Below, piece after piece: positions 12,923 through 21,514 of a DNA stretch of 25,574 bases. Numbering within the stretch: position 1 is the stretch's first letter; each line of letters opens with the position of its first letter. The notes beneath the pieces were generated by a model. The model ran no database searches and was not told the DNA's origin. It worked only from the letters and a program-made list of their open reading frames with translations. The position numbers and the translations under genes are program-made. Origin of the DNA: Ruminococcaceae bacterium UBA3751 (GTDB taxonomy: Bacteria; Bacillota; Clostridia; Oscillospirales; Acutalibacteraceae); the NCBI GenBank assembly GCA_002371215.1, contig DFGL01000065.1, positions 1-25,574 on the forward strand. The letters run 5' to 3'.

Positions 12923-13267
12923 TTAGTCAACAAGCTCAATAATACACATCTCGGCTGCGTCGCCGCGACGAGGGCCTGTTTTAATTATACGAGTGTAACC
13001 ACCGTTTCTGTCTTCATACTTAGGAGCAATCTCATCAAAAAGCTTCTTTACAACGTCTTCCTTAGTAACGTAAGCAAGCACCTGTCTTCTTGAATGAAGG
13101 GTATCGTTCTTGCCGAGAGTAATCATTCTCTCAGCCATAGCGCGAACTTCCTTTGCTCTTGTAACGGTAGTTTCAATTTTGCCGTTCTCTAAAAGATAAG
13201 TAACGAGTCCTCTGAGCATAGCCCTTCTCTGATCTGTGGGTCTGCCCAATTTTCTGCTACCTGGCAT
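12923..13267 (-). CDS. rplQ: 50S ribosomal protein L17
   Basis: This 114-residue protein lies near the polypeptide exit of the large subunit. The N-terminal GRPTDQRRAMLRGLVTYLL and the TRAKEVRAMAERMI segment are L17 signatures, and the C-terminal GGYTRIIKTGPRRGD is complete. It is the short bacterial form without a C-terminal extension. The start follows AAGGAGGG and lies 14 bases after the rpoA stop. It is the last gene of the alpha operon. Confidence 0.98.
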   Translation of the reverse strand: MPGSRKLGRPTDQRRAMLRGLVTYLLENGKIETTVTRAKEVRAMAERMITLGKNDTLHSRRQVLAYVTKEDVVKKLFDEIAPKYEDRNGGYTRIIKTGPRRGDAAEMCIIELVD

Positions 13268-13281
13268 AAATATCCCTCCTT

Positions 13282-14238
13282 TTAGTCCTCTTCCTTTGCA
13301 AGTTTAAATCCGAGAGTTGCCAGCTTGCCGACAACTTCGTCAAGCGACTTACGACCGAGGTTTCTAACCTTCATCATATCCTCTTCGGATTTTCCGATTA
13401 AGTCTTCAACTGTATTAATTCCGGCTCTCTTCAAGCAGTTGAAGGAGCGTACAGAAAGGTCAAGCTCTTCAATAGTCATCTCAAGAGCCTTTTCCTTGCC
13501 GTCATCGTCTTTTTCAACCATGATTTCGGCATTGCTCATCTCCTCAGAGAGATTTACGAAAAGGTTAAGATGCTCATTGAGAATCTTTGCAGCTAAGGAA
13601 GCTGCTTCATCTGCCGGAATTGTTCCGTCAGTCTCAACATCGAGAATAAGCTTATCGAGGTCAGTCTGCTGTCCTACACGGGTATTTTCAACAGTGTAGT
13701 TAACCTTGAGGACCGGAGTATAAATGCTGTCAATTGCAATTGTTCCGATCGGGAGGTCCATAAGCTGCTTATTACGGTCGCAAGGAACGTATCCGCGTCC
13801 GCTGTCAGCAGTGAGTTCCATAACTACGTTTGCACCTTCGTCAAGGTAAGCGATATGGAGGTCGGGATTAAGGATTTCAACATCAGAGTCATGCTTGATG
13901 TCGCCCGCAGTAATCTCACCCTCGCCGCTTGCTTCAATATAAAGGGTTTTAGCGTTTTCGTCATGGATTTTAAGAATGATGTTCTTAAGGTTAAGAACTA
14001 TCTCTGTAACGTCCTCTTTAACGTGAGGAATTGTTGAAAATTCGTGTAATACACCGTCAATCTTAACGGAAGTAATAGCATAACCCGGAAGTGAGGAGAG
14101 AAGTACTCTTCTCATTGAGTTTCCGAGAGTTGTGCCGAAACCTCTTTCAAGCGGTTCAACAACAAATCTGCCTACGCTTCTGCTTCCCTGAGTAGATAAA
14201 TCTACTATTTCGATATTAGGCTTATCAATTTCTATCAT
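13282..14238 (-). CDS. rpoA: DNA-directed RNA polymerase alpha subunit
   Basis: This 318-residue protein has an N-terminal assembly domain (about 1-230) with VEPLERGFGTTLGNSMRRVL and LSSLPGYAITSV. A linker follows (EKDDDGKEKALEM), then the C-terminal domain with LDLSVRSFNCLKRAGI, the VEDLIGKSEEDMMKVRNLGRKS helix-hairpin-helix, and a LGFKL end. The dimer nucleates polymerase assembly, and the C-terminal domain contacts UP elements and activators. Length is normal for Firmicutes. The start is ATG after AGGAGG. A 64-base gap separates it from rpsD. Confidence 0.98.
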   Translation of the reverse strand: MIEIDKPNIEIVDLSTQGSRSVGRFVVEPLERGFGTTLGNSMRRVLLSSLPGYAITSVKIDGVLHEFSTIPHVKEDVTEIVLNLKNIILKIHDENAKTLYIEASGEGEITAGDIKHDSDVEILNPDLHIAYLDEGANVVMELTADSGRGYVPCDRNKQLMDLPIGTIAIDSIYTPVLKVNYTVENTRVGQQTDLDKLILDVETDGTIPADEAASLAAKILNEHLNLFVNLSEEMSNAEIMVEKDDDGKEKALEMTIEELDLSVRSFNCLKRAGINTVEDLIGKSEEDMMKVRNLGRKSLDEVVGKLATLGFKLAKEED

Positions 14239-14302
14239 TTAAAAGCCTCCTAAACTTTGTTGTGTTTGTGTTACTAAAATAACAGTGATATACAGTAAAT
14301 TA

Positions 14303-14902
14303 TTATTTAGAATAGAACTCAACAATAAGATTGTACTGTAAATCGTAATCAAGATCCTCAGAGGTAGGAAGTGCAAGTACCTTACCCTTAAGATTTTCCT
14401 GATCAAGCTCAACCCACTTAGGAACTAACTGAGAAGGACCTTCTTCCTTAACAGTTTTGAATACGTCAATATCTTTGCTCTTGTCACGAACAGAAATAAC
14501 ATCGCCTACCTTAACTCTGTAGGAAGGGATATTAACCTTCTTACCGTTTACAAGGAAATGAGCATGGGACACGAACTGGCGCGCCTGCTTTCTTGTCTGG
14601 CAGAGGCCAAGACGGAAAACAACGTTATCAAGACGTGTTTCAAGAAGCATAATCATATTTTCGCCGGTTACGCCCTGCATACGCTCAGCTTCTTCATATA
14701 CGCGGCGAGACTGCTTCTCAAGAATACCGTAAATGAACTTTACCTTCTGCTTTTCGTTGAGCTGAAGTGAGTATTCAGAAGCCTTTCTTCTGCGCTTACC
14801 CTGCTGATTTCTGTTTGTGTCTTTCTTTGCATAACCTAAAACAGAAGGAGAGATATCGTATCTCTTACATCTTCTTGCAACAGGCTGTCTGTTAATTGCC
14901 AT
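14303..14902 (-). CDS. rpsD: 30S ribosomal protein S4, zinc-free form
   Basis: This 199-residue primary 16S-binding protein has the S4 RNA-binding domain at about residues 90-155 (RLDNVVFRLG, QARQFVSHAHFLVNGKKVNI). The N-terminal region reads VARRCKRYDISPSVLGY and lacks the four-cysteine zinc site of the zinc form, so this is the C-minus type. S4 often acts as translational regulator of the alpha operon; no binding site was identified here. The start is ATG after AGGAGG. Confidence 0.97.
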   Translation of the reverse strand: MAINRQPVARRCKRYDISPSVLGYAKKDTNRNQQGKRRRKASEYSLQLNEKQKVKFIYGILEKQSRRVYEEAERMQGVTGENMIMLLETRLDNVVFRLGLCQTRKQARQFVSHAHFLVNGKKVNIPSYRVKVGDVISVRDKSKDIDVFKTVKEEGPSQLVPKWVELDQENLKGKVLALPTSEDLDYDLQYNLIVEFYSK

Positions 14903-14926
14903 CTTACATATACCTCCTATAATAAA

Positions 14927-15319
14927 TTATACACGGCGTCTCTTAGGCGGACGGCAACCATTGTGCGGGATAGGAGTAACATCCTTGATGAGAGTTACAT
15001 CAAGGCCTGCGGTCTGAAGCGCTCTTACAGCGGATTCACGGCCTGCGCCGGGACCCTTAACGTAAACTTCAACAGTCTTCATACCATGCTCAGTAGCAAT
15101 TTTAGCAGCTGTTTCTGCTGCTGTCTGAGCTGCGAAGGGAGTAGACTTCTTTGAACCGCGGAAGCCCATTTCACCTGCAGATGCCCAGGAAACTGCATTA
15201 CCCTGAGTATCAGTAATTGTTACGATAGTATTGTTGAAGGTTGACTGAATATGAGCAACACCGCGTTCAATATTCTTCTTCTCACGTCTTTTACGAGAAG
15301 TAGCTTTCTTTTGTGCCAT
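14927..15319 (-). CDS. rpsK: 30S ribosomal protein S11
   Basis: This 130-residue platform protein has HIQSTFNNTIVTITD, the SAGEMGFRGSKKSTPFAAQ segment, KGPGAGRESAVRALQ and the C-terminal TPIPHNGCRPPKRRRV, all standard for S11. Length matches the family. It begins after TAGGAGG and lies 15 bases after rpsM and 24 before rpsD, in the conserved rpsM-rpsK-rpsD-rpoA order. Confidence 0.98.
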   Translation of the reverse strand: MAQKKATSRKRREKKNIERGVAHIQSTFNNTIVTITDTQGNAVSWASAGEMGFRGSKKSTPFAAQTAAETAAKIATEHGMKTVEVYVKGPGAGRESAVRALQTAGLDVTLIKDVTPIPHNGCRPPKRRRV

Positions 15320-15334
15320 TAGTGTTTCCTCCTA

Positions 15335-15703
15335 TTACTTCTTCTTGTTAGCAATAGTCTTCTTAGGACCTTTGCGTGTTCTTGCATTGTTCTTAGAGGT
15401 CTGTCCTCTTACGGGGAGACCCTTTCTGTGACGAATGCCTCTGTAACTACCGATTTCGATAAGTCTTTTGATGTCAAAAGCAACATTTCTTCTGAGATCA
15501 CCCTCAACGGTAAGGTTATGGGTAATATAATCAGAAATCTTTTTAACATCGCTCTCTGATAAATCTCTGCAACGGGTGTCAGGATTAACGCCTGTTTCAG
15601 CGATTATCTTAGTTGCAGTAGTTCTGCCGATACCGTAAATATAGGTAAGGCCGATTTCTACTCTCTTGTCATTAGGTAAATCAACACCTGAAATACGTGC
15701 CAT
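15335..15703 (-). CDS. rpsM: 30S ribosomal protein S13
   Basis: This 122-residue head protein contacts the P-site tRNA and L5. The N-terminal MARISGVDLPNDKRVEIGLTY, the helix-two-turn-helix IYGIGRTTATKI, and the basic C-terminal tail with GLPVRGQTSKNNARTRKGPK are all present. The start follows CGGAGG. It is 31 bases after rpmJ. Confidence 0.98.
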   Translation of the reverse strand: MARISGVDLPNDKRVEIGLTYIYGIGRTTATKIIAETGVNPDTRCRDLSESDVKKISDYITHNLTVEGDLRRNVAFDIKRLIEIGSYRGIRHRKGLPVRGQTSKNNARTRKGPKKTIANKKK

Positions 15704-15734
15704 ATTATAATTACCTCCGATTATTCTTCAGGGA

Positions 15735-15848
15735 TTAGCCCTGACGCTGCTTATGCTTTGGATTTTCACAGATTACCATTACTTTTCCATTGCGCTTAAT
15801 AACTTTGCATTTTTCGCAAATTTTCTTTACAGAAGGTCTTACTTTCAT
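15735..15848 (-). CDS. rpmJ: 50S ribosomal protein L36, zinc-binding form
   Basis: This 37-residue protein starts MKVRPSVKKICEKCKVIKRN and ends ENPKHKQRQG. The zinc ligands Cys11, Cys14, Cys27 and His32 are all present, making this the C-plus form. The start ATG at 15848 is preceded by TAGGAGG; the stop TAA is at 15737-15735. It sits 19 bases after infA and 31 before rpsM, the usual place. Confidence 0.96.
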   Translation of the reverse strand: MKVRPSVKKICEKCKVIKRNGKVMVICENPKHKQRQG

Positions 15849-15867
15849 TTGAATTTCCTCCTAATTT

Positions 15868-16086
15868 TTACTTGGAACGCCAGGTTATACGTCCTTTTGA
15901 AAGGTCGTACGGTGACATTTCCATTGTTACTTTATCGCCGGGAAGAATACGAATGTTGTTCATTCTGAGCTTTCCCGAGATGTGAGCTGTAATAATGTGG
16001 CCGTTCTGAAGCGATACCTTAAAAGTTGTATTGGGAAGCGCCTCTACCACAGTACCTTCAACTTCTATCATATCTGACTTAGACAT
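15868..16086 (-). CDS. infA: Translation initiation factor IF-1
   Basis: This 72-residue protein is a single OB-fold that occupies the 30S A site during initiation. It has MIEVEGTVVEALPNTTFKV, GHIITAHISGKLRMN and PGDKVTMEMSPYDLSKGRI, at the normal length. The ribosome binding site is GCGAGGT. The 113-base gap before it, after map, carries two small hairpins and has no KOW-domain gene, which often sits here in Clostridia. Confidence 0.98.
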   Translation of the reverse strand: MSKSDMIEVEGTVVEALPNTTFKVSLQNGHIITAHISGKLRMNNIRILPGDKVTMEMSPYDLSKGRITWRSK

Positions 16087-16199
16087 CTTATACCTCGCTA
16101 AAATTAATTAGTTTTGAGTTGATGTATAGGAACGGGCATTTTTGCCTGTTCGATTAACTGGAATCACATTACGGCGTAATCGCCTGCAATTGAAGTTAA
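16087..16199 (-). other. map-infA intergenic leader with two hairpins
   Basis: On the minus strand GGCG-ATTA-CGCC (16182-16171 region) is followed by GAACAGGC and GCCCGTTC around an AAAAAT loop (about 16151-16130), with one G-T pair. Neither has a T-run, so they are not terminators. They could be an mRNA processing or regulatory leader for infA. No coding sequence is seen. Confidence 0.4.
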
Positions 16200-16949
16200 C
16201 TATGCTTTCGTTAATATTACGGGACCGTTAGTAGTGATGGCTACGGTATTCTCAAAATGAGCTGATGCCTTGCCGTCTGCTGTTTTAACCGTCCAGCCGT
16301 CCGAAAGTGTTTTAACCTTATGGGTTCCCAGATTAATCATTGGTTCAATTGCCAATGTCATTCCGGGTAATAGTCTGATACCACGTCCTGCGTGTCCGAA
16401 GTTCGGTACGCTCGGCTCTTCATGAAGCTTGGTACCCACGCCGTGACCTACGAAATCTCTTACTACGGAGAAGCCGCGCTCCTCGCAGTAGGTCTGGACT
16501 GCATTGCCTATATCGCCTACTCTGTTGCCCGGAACAGCCTGCTCAATTCCCTTATAGAGAGCCTCGCGGGTTGTTTCCACCAGCCGCTTTACCTCGGGTG
16601 AGCAAGACCCGCAGATAAATGTGGCAGCATTATCGCCGTTATAGCCGTTTTTCGCAGCTCCCAAGTCTATTGAAACAATGTCGCCTTCCTTGATGACGCG
16701 TTTTTTGCTCGGGATACCGTGGATAACCTCATCATTTATTGATATACAAGCAGTTGCGGGAAAACCTCCGTAATTTAGGAAATTCGGCGTTGCTCCGCAT
16801 TTGATTATGAAATCATAAGCAATTTTATCAATTTCATAGGTAGTAATGCCGGGGCGCACCGCCTCTCCTGCAAGCTGCAATGCCTGAGCAGAGATTACGC
16901 AAGCCTCTTTCATAAGCTCAAGTTCTCTGCTGCTCTTAATATCTATCAT
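16200..16949 (-). CDS. map: Methionine aminopeptidase, type I
   Basis: This 249-residue metallopeptidase removes the initiator methionine from nascent proteins. The family motifs with metal ligands are visible: DEVIHGIPSKK, VSIDLGAAKNGYNGDNAATF (two Asp), VGHGVGTKLHEEPSVPNFG (His), MTLAIEPMIN (Glu), and HFENTVAIT (Glu). There is no N-terminal zinc finger, as in most Firmicutes. The start ATG lies two bases after the adk stop, with GGAGGG inside the adk end. Confidence 0.98.
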   Translation of the reverse strand: MIDIKSSRELELMKEACVISAQALQLAGEAVRPGITTYEIDKIAYDFIIKCGATPNFLNYGGFPATACISINDEVIHGIPSKKRVIKEGDIVSIDLGAAKNGYNGDNAATFICGSCSPEVKRLVETTREALYKGIEQAVPGNRVGDIGNAVQTYCEERGFSVVRDFVGHGVGTKLHEEPSVPNFGHAGRGIRLLPGMTLAIEPMINLGTHKVKTLSDGWTVKTADGKASAHFENTVAITTNGPVILTKA

Positions 16950-16951
16950 TG

Positions 16952-17584
16952 TTAACCCTCCAGCGCCTCAAAAACAAGCTTTGTTGTTTCTTCAACATCC
17001 TCCTGACCTTCAACGATTACGAGCTTACCAAGCTTTTCGTAAAAGTCCTTAAGCGGCTCAGTCATCTCGTGGTATTCCACAAGGCGTGCCTGCACTGTTT
17101 CAGGAGCGTCATCCTTACGCTGAATAAGTTCACCGCCGCACGCATCGCAAACTCCCTCAACCTTAGGCTGTTTATAGATAAGGTGATAGGAATTAGCACA
17201 TTTTGCGCATACTCTGCGACCGGATAATCTCGCCGTGATTTTCTCATCGGGAACCTCAATATCAACAACCTTGTCAATTATAATTCCCATATCCTCAAGC
17301 GCCTGCGCCTGGGGAATAGTCCTCGGAAAACCGTCAAGAATAAATCCGTTTTTGCAATCGTCTTCCTTAAGTCTGTCTTTGATAATTCCGATTACAACCT
17401 CATCCGGAACCAAGCTGCCGGCGTCCATATACGCCTTAGCTTTAAGTCCCATCTCCGTGCCGTTCTTAAGAGCGGCACGGATGATGTTACCGGTTGAAAT
17501 TGCAGGAATATTATACTTTTCTACTATCTTTTCCGCCTGAGTGCCTTTTCCTGCACCCGGTGCGCCTAAAAGAATTAGGTTCAT
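16952..17584 (-). CDS. adk: Adenylate kinase, zinc-containing long-lid form
   Basis: This 210-residue enzyme interconverts ATP, AMP and ADP. The P-loop is GAPGAGKGTQ at residues 7-16, the AMP-binding part has STGNIIRAA, then GFILDGFPRTIPQAQAL. The lid domain has a CAKC pair and a CDAC pair that bind structural zinc, as in many Gram-positive adenylate kinases. The ATG at 17584 has GGAGG upstream; an extension to 17611 would overlap secY and is rejected. Confidence 0.97.
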   Translation of the reverse strand: MNLILLGAPGAGKGTQAEKIVEKYNIPAISTGNIIRAALKNGTEMGLKAKAYMDAGSLVPDEVVIGIIKDRLKEDDCKNGFILDGFPRTIPQAQALEDMGIIIDKVVDIEVPDEKITARLSGRRVCAKCANSYHLIYKQPKVEGVCDACGGELIQRKDDAPETVQARLVEYHEMTEPLKDFYEKLGKLVIVEGQEDVEETTKLVFEALEG

Positions 17585-17603
17585 ATATATTCCTCCGAAT
17601 AGA

Positions 17604-18968
17604 TTAATCAAGGAAGCCCTTGTAATGTTTCATCATCATCTGTGATTCAAGCTGACGAACAGTCTCAAGTGCAACACCAACCAAAATGATAAGCGATGTA
17701 CCGCCGAGGCTGATTGTCATACCGCCCTGAGCCGCGATTGAATTTGCCGCTGCGTCGGGGTTGGCAGGAATAGCCGCTTTACAGATGAGCGAGTAAACAA
17801 TCGGGAAGAGAGCTACTGCGGAAATCATAAGAGCACCGATAAGTACGAGCCTTGAAATGATTTTCATAAGATAATCCGATGTAGGTCTACCCGGTCTGAT
17901 ACCCGGAATTGTGCCGTTATTCTTACGAAGGTTATTTGCCATTTCAATCGGGTTGTACTGAATAGTACTGTAGAAATAAGCAAAGAAGATTATCAGTAAG
18001 AAATAGAATAATGCATACCACCAGCTGTCGCCCTGGAAGATGTTGAAGAACTTGCCCCAGAAGGAATCCTCAGCGGGCTTATTCTTAAGGAACATCTGTA
18101 CAGTAGCGGGAAGCGAGAGGATTGAAGATGCAAAGATAATCGGAAGAACGCCGCTCATATTAATCTTAATAGGCATATGAGTGTTCTGACCGCCGTACAT
18201 CTTTCTTCCTACTACGCGCTTTGAATACTGGATTGGAAGCCTTCTCTCAGCGTTATCAACAAGTACGATATACGCAATCATAAGAATGAAGCATACGATT
18301 ACGAACGGAACGAGGATTCTGTAAACCAGCTGACCTGTTCTCCAGTACTCGCCGAGCTGAGCGATAAGGGTCGGGAAGCGGGATACGATACCGGCGAAAA
18401 GGATAATTGAAATACCGTTGCCGATACCCTGAATTGAAATCTGCTCACCGAGCCACATAATAACTGCAGTACCTGCTGTGAGAACTGCGATGATAACTAT
18501 TGCCTGGAAGACTGCGTCAAATCCTGTGAATTCGCTGCCGTCAGCCTTAAGCATAAGATAGTTGTTAGAACGAAGGAAGAAGTAATAAGCAAGAGACTGA
18601 AGTAAACCTAAAACAACGGTTACAAATCTTGTTATCGTATTAATCTTCTTTCTTCCCTCCTCGCCCTCTTTCTGAAGCTTTTCAAGAGCGGGGATTGCTA
18701 CTCCGAGGAGCTGCATAATAATCGAGCTGTTGATGTACGGAGTGATTGACATAGCGAAGATTGTTCCGTATGTGAACGCACTACCCGTCATCAGGCTCAG
18801 ATAAGTTAAAATTGTATTTCCTTTACCAACGTCAATCTCATCAACGATATTGAGGAATGGAACGGGGATAACCGAGCCGATTCTGAAGATAAGGATGATG
18901 AACGCGGTAAAGAGAAGCTTTTTGCGAATATCGGGAGCCTTAAATGCGTTAACAATCGTCTTTATCAT
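17604..18968 (-). CDS. secY: Protein translocase subunit SecY
   Basis: This 454-residue channel protein of the SecYEG translocon has ten predicted membrane segments. Typical sequences are RIGSVIPVPFLN near residue 30 (first helix and plug area), TPYINSSIIMQLL, the RRLPIQYSKRVVGRKMYGG cytosolic loop, and the C-terminal GGTSLIILVGVALETVRQLE. The start ATG directly follows the rplO stop (TAAATG), with its GGAGG inside the rplO end, so the two are coupled. It is 19 bases before adk. Confidence 0.98.
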   Translation of the reverse strand: MIKTIVNAFKAPDIRKKLLFTAFIILIFRIGSVIPVPFLNIVDEIDVGKGNTILTYLSLMTGSAFTYGTIFAMSITPYINSSIIMQLLGVAIPALEKLQKEGEEGRKKINTITRFVTVVLGLLQSLAYYFFLRSNNYLMLKADGSEFTGFDAVFQAIVIIAVLTAGTAVIMWLGEQISIQGIGNGISIILFAGIVSRFPTLIAQLGEYWRTGQLVYRILVPFVIVCFILMIAYIVLVDNAERRLPIQYSKRVVGRKMYGGQNTHMPIKINMSGVLPIIFASSILSLPATVQMFLKNKPAEDSFWGKFFNIFQGDSWWYALFYFLLIIFFAYFYSTIQYNPIEMANNLRKNNGTIPGIRPGRPTSDYLMKIISRLVLIGALMISAVALFPIVYSLICKAAIPANPDAAANSIAAQGGMTISLGGTSLIILVGVALETVRQLESQMMMKHYKGFLD

Positions 18969-19412
18969 TTAAAGCACCTCCACCGTACCGCCTGCTGCTT
19001 CAATTTTTGCTTTAGCGCTCTCGCTGATAGCAGTTACCTTAACGGTAAGAGCCTTAGTGATTTCGCCTTTGCCGAGAACCTTTACGCCGTCAAGAGTCTT
19101 CTTGAGAAGACCTGAAGCCTTAAGGCTTTCCGCGTCAACAACTGCGCCGTCCTCAAATCTCTTTTCAAGGTCTGATACGTTAACAGTTGCATATTCTGTA
19201 GCAAAAATATTATTGAAACCTCTCTTTGGAAGTCTTCTCTGGAGAGGCATCTGGCCGCCTTCAAAGCCTGCACGTCTGCTGTAGCCTGAACGTGACTTCT
19301 GACCCTTCTGGCCTTTGCCTGCTGTTTTGCCCTGGCCTGAACCGGGACCTCTGCCGATTCTCTTTACAGCCTTCTTTGAGCCCTCAGCAGGAGAAAGTTC
19401 ATGTAATTTCAT
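18969..19412 (-). CDS. rplO: 50S ribosomal protein L15
   Basis: This 147-residue protein starts MKLHELSPAEGSKKAVKRIG, followed by GRGPGSGQGKTAGKGQKGQK and FEGGQMPLQRRLPKRGF, the extended basic L15 N-terminal region. The ATG at 19412 was chosen because it gives the canonical start and has GGGGAGG nine bases upstream; an in-frame extension to 19439 would overlap rpmD. It is directly joined to secY. Confidence 0.97.
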   Translation of the reverse strand: MKLHELSPAEGSKKAVKRIGRGPGSGQGKTAGKGQKGQKSRSGYSRRAGFEGGQMPLQRRLPKRGFNNIFATEYATVNVSDLEKRFEDGAVVDAESLKASGLLKKTLDGVKVLGKGEITKALTVKVTAISESAKAKIEAAGGTVEVL

Positions 19413-19428
19413 AATTAGCGTCCTCCCC

Positions 19429-19608
19429 TTAATCTTCAATAATTGTTACAAGGTGAGTAATCTTCTTGATTTTACCCTGTGTCTGAGCGTTGTCAGGCTG
19501 AATTGTTGTATTACCAATCTTGCGTAAGCCAAGTGAGTGAGCTGTGGCGATTTGGTCTTTTTTACAACCGATTAAGCTCTTAGTAAGCTTGATTTTAATA
19601 TCTGCCAT
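19429..19608 (-). CDS. rpmD: 50S ribosomal protein L30
   Basis: This 59-residue protein starts MADIKIKLTKSLIGCKKDQ, has the SLGLRKIG turn, and ends ITHLVTIIED. These match the short bacterial L30. The ATG at 19608 follows AGGAGGAG, and the stop is at 19431-19429. It lies between rpsE and rplO as expected. Confidence 0.95.
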   Translation of the reverse strand: MADIKIKLTKSLIGCKKDQIATAHSLGLRKIGNTTIQPDNAQTQGKIKKITHLVTIIED

Positions 19609-19621
19609 TTTGAACTCCTCC

Positions 19622-20125
19622 TTAACCTACGATTTCCTTAACAGTCTTGCCTCTTACAGCGGCAACCTGGTCAGCCGTTCTGAGCTGGCTGAGACCGTTG
19701 ATTGTTGCGCGAACAACGTTGCAAGGATTGTTAGAACGGATTGCCTTAGTACGGATATCCTTAATGCCAACTGTTTCAACAACGGCACGAACGGGTCCGC
19801 CGGCAATAACTCCGGTACCCTTCGGAGCCGGCATAAGAAGAACTTCGCCTGCGCCGAACTTACCTTTAATCTCGTGAGGAATTGTAGTTCCCTTGAGTGA
19901 TACTTTAATTACGTTTTTCTTAGCGTCTTCAATGCCCTTGCGGATAGCGTCCGGAACCTCGCCTGATTTGCCGATACCGAAGCCTACAAGTCCTTCGCCG
20001 TCACCTACTACTACGAGAGCTGAGAATTTGAAAATTCTACCGCCCTTTACAGTCTTTGATACACGGTTGATGGCAACAACTCTTTCTTCAAGTTCCATTG
20101 AAGATACGTCAATCTTATTATTCAT
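19622..20125 (-). CDS. rpsE: 30S ribosomal protein S5
   Basis: This 167-residue protein helps decoding accuracy and helicase activity at the mRNA entry. The double-stranded RNA-binding N-domain has ERVVAINRVSKTVKGGRIF and VVGDGEGLVGFGIGKSGEV; the C-domain has KGTGVIAGGPVRAVVE and SNNPCNVVRATINGL. Length is normal. The start follows AAGGGAG. Confidence 0.98.
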   Translation of the reverse strand: MNNKIDVSSMELEERVVAINRVSKTVKGGRIFKFSALVVVGDGEGLVGFGIGKSGEVPDAIRKGIEDAKKNVIKVSLKGTTIPHEIKGKFGAGEVLLMPAPKGTGVIAGGPVRAVVETVGIKDIRTKAIRSNNPCNVVRATINGLSQLRTADQVAAVRGKTVKEIVG

Positions 20126-20143
20126 AAAACCTTTCTCCCTTCT

Positions 20144-20503
20144 TTAGAACTCAAGTCCGCCTTCACGGGCGCCGTCTGCCAGAGCAGCAACTCTGCCGTG
20201 ATATACGTAACCGCCACGGTCAAATACACATTCCTTAATGCCCTTTTCCGTAGCTCTTTCTGCTAACTTTTTGCCTACAGCCTTAGCTGCTTCAATGTTT
20301 CCGCCGTACTCAGTAAACTCTTTCTCTACTGTTGATGCCTGAGCGAGTGTTTCGCCCTTAACATCATCAATAAGCTGAGCGTAGATATTGCTGAGGGAGC
20401 GATATACATTAAGTCTCGGGCATTCAGCAGTACCGCTGATTTTACCGCGTACGCGTACGTGGCGCTTCTGTCTGGCTTTGTTAGAATCCTGTCTTGAAAC
20501 CAT
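20144..20503 (-). CDS. rplR: 50S ribosomal protein L18
   Basis: This 119-residue 5S rRNA-binding protein has the basic N-terminus with KARQKRHVRVRGKISGT, PRLNVYRSLSNIYAQLIDD, and the C-terminal FDRGGYVYHGRVAALADGA. Length is normal. It lies 18 bases after rplF and 18 before rpsE, with AGGAGGG upstream of the start. Confidence 0.98.
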   Translation of the reverse strand: MVSRQDSNKARQKRHVRVRGKISGTAECPRLNVYRSLSNIYAQLIDDVKGETLAQASTVEKEFTEYGGNIEAAKAVGKKLAERATEKGIKECVFDRGGYVYHGRVAALADGAREGGLEF

Positions 20504-20521
20504 AGTAACTCATTCCCTCCT

Positions 20522-21064
20522 TTATTTCTTACCTGCTTTGCCTTCTTTGCGGCGGATATGCTCATCAGCATATTTAATGCCCTTGCCCTTATACGGTTCG
20601 GGAGGTCTCTTCTCTCTAACCTGAGCTGCAAACTGACCAACCTTCTGCTTGTCGTAACCGCTGATTACGATAGAAGTTTGTGTCGGGCATTCAACTTTAA
20701 TTCCTTCAGGCGCTTTCATAATTACCTGATGTGAGAAACCGAGATTCATTGTAAGCGTATCGCCTGATACCTGAACTCTGTAACCTACACCGTTAACCTC
20801 AAGCTTCTTTGAAAAGCCTGTTGTAACGCCTGTTACCATATTTGCGACAAGGGCTCTGTAAAGGCCGTGAAGCGCTCTGTGCTCCTTATCGTCTGATGGT
20901 CTTGAAAATGTAACCTCGCTGCCGTTAACATCAATAGTGATGTCCTTGTTAACTGCCTGAGTAAGAGTACCGTTCGGTCCTTTTACGGTAACAGTATTAT
21001 TGTCGTCAACCTTAAAGTCAACGCCGGCAGGAATTACGATAGGTTTTAAACCGATACGTGACAT
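20522..21064 (-). CDS. rplF: 50S ribosomal protein L6
   Basis: This 180-residue protein starts MSRIGLKPIVIPAGVDF and has the duplicated L6 fold. The C-terminal signature PEPYKGKGIKYADEHIRRKE is complete. It binds near the sarcin-ricin loop. The start follows AAGGAGGTG; the gene lies 15 bases after rpsH. Confidence 0.98.
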   Translation of the reverse strand: MSRIGLKPIVIPAGVDFKVDDNNTVTVKGPNGTLTQAVNKDITIDVNGSEVTFSRPSDDKEHRALHGLYRALVANMVTGVTTGFSKKLEVNGVGYRVQVSGDTLTMNLGFSHQVIMKAPEGIKVECPTQTSIVISGYDKQKVGQFAAQVREKRPPEPYKGKGIKYADEHIRRKEGKAGKK

Positions 21065-21079
21065 CCTAACTGCACCTCC

Positions 21080-21478
21080 TTACCAAACGAATGCTAATAC
21101 TTCGCCGCCAACATTTTGCTTGCGAGCTTCTCTGTCTGTCATTATACCTTTTGAGGTTGAAACGATAGCGATACCGAGTCCCTTCATAACCTTGGGCATT
21201 TCCTCTACACTGCTGTAGATTCTGAGGCCGGGCTTTGAAACTCTTCTGAGGCCGGTAATAACCTGGCTCTTGTTTTCGCCGTACTTGAGCGTTACTCTGA
21301 TAACGCCCTGCTTGTCATCCTCAATAACTTTATATGATGCGATATAACCCTCATCAAGAAGAATCTGAGCGATTGCCTTCTTCATATTTGATGCAGGAAT
21401 ATCTACTATTTCGTGTTTTGCTGAATTAGCGTTACGAATTCTTGTAAGCATATCAGCAATCGGATCTGTAATATGCAT
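21080..21478 (-). CDS. rpsH: 30S ribosomal protein S8
   Basis: This 132-residue protein starts ITDPIADMLTRIRNANSAKH and has GLRRVSKPGLRIYSSVEEMP and the C-terminal GIAIVSTSKGIMTDREARK. S8 binds the central domain of 16S rRNA. In many bacteria it also represses the spc operon; I did not find a clear S8-site mimic. The start follows AAGGAGG. Confidence 0.98.
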   Translation of the reverse strand: MHITDPIADMLTRIRNANSAKHEIVDIPASNMKKAIAQILLDEGYIASYKVIEDDKQGVIRVTLKYGENKSQVITGLRRVSKPGLRIYSSVEEMPKVMKGLGIAIVSTSKGIMTDREARKQNVGGEVLAFVW

Positions 21479-21514
21479 GATATTTCCTCCTTATAAATTT
21501 AGCAAACTCAAATC

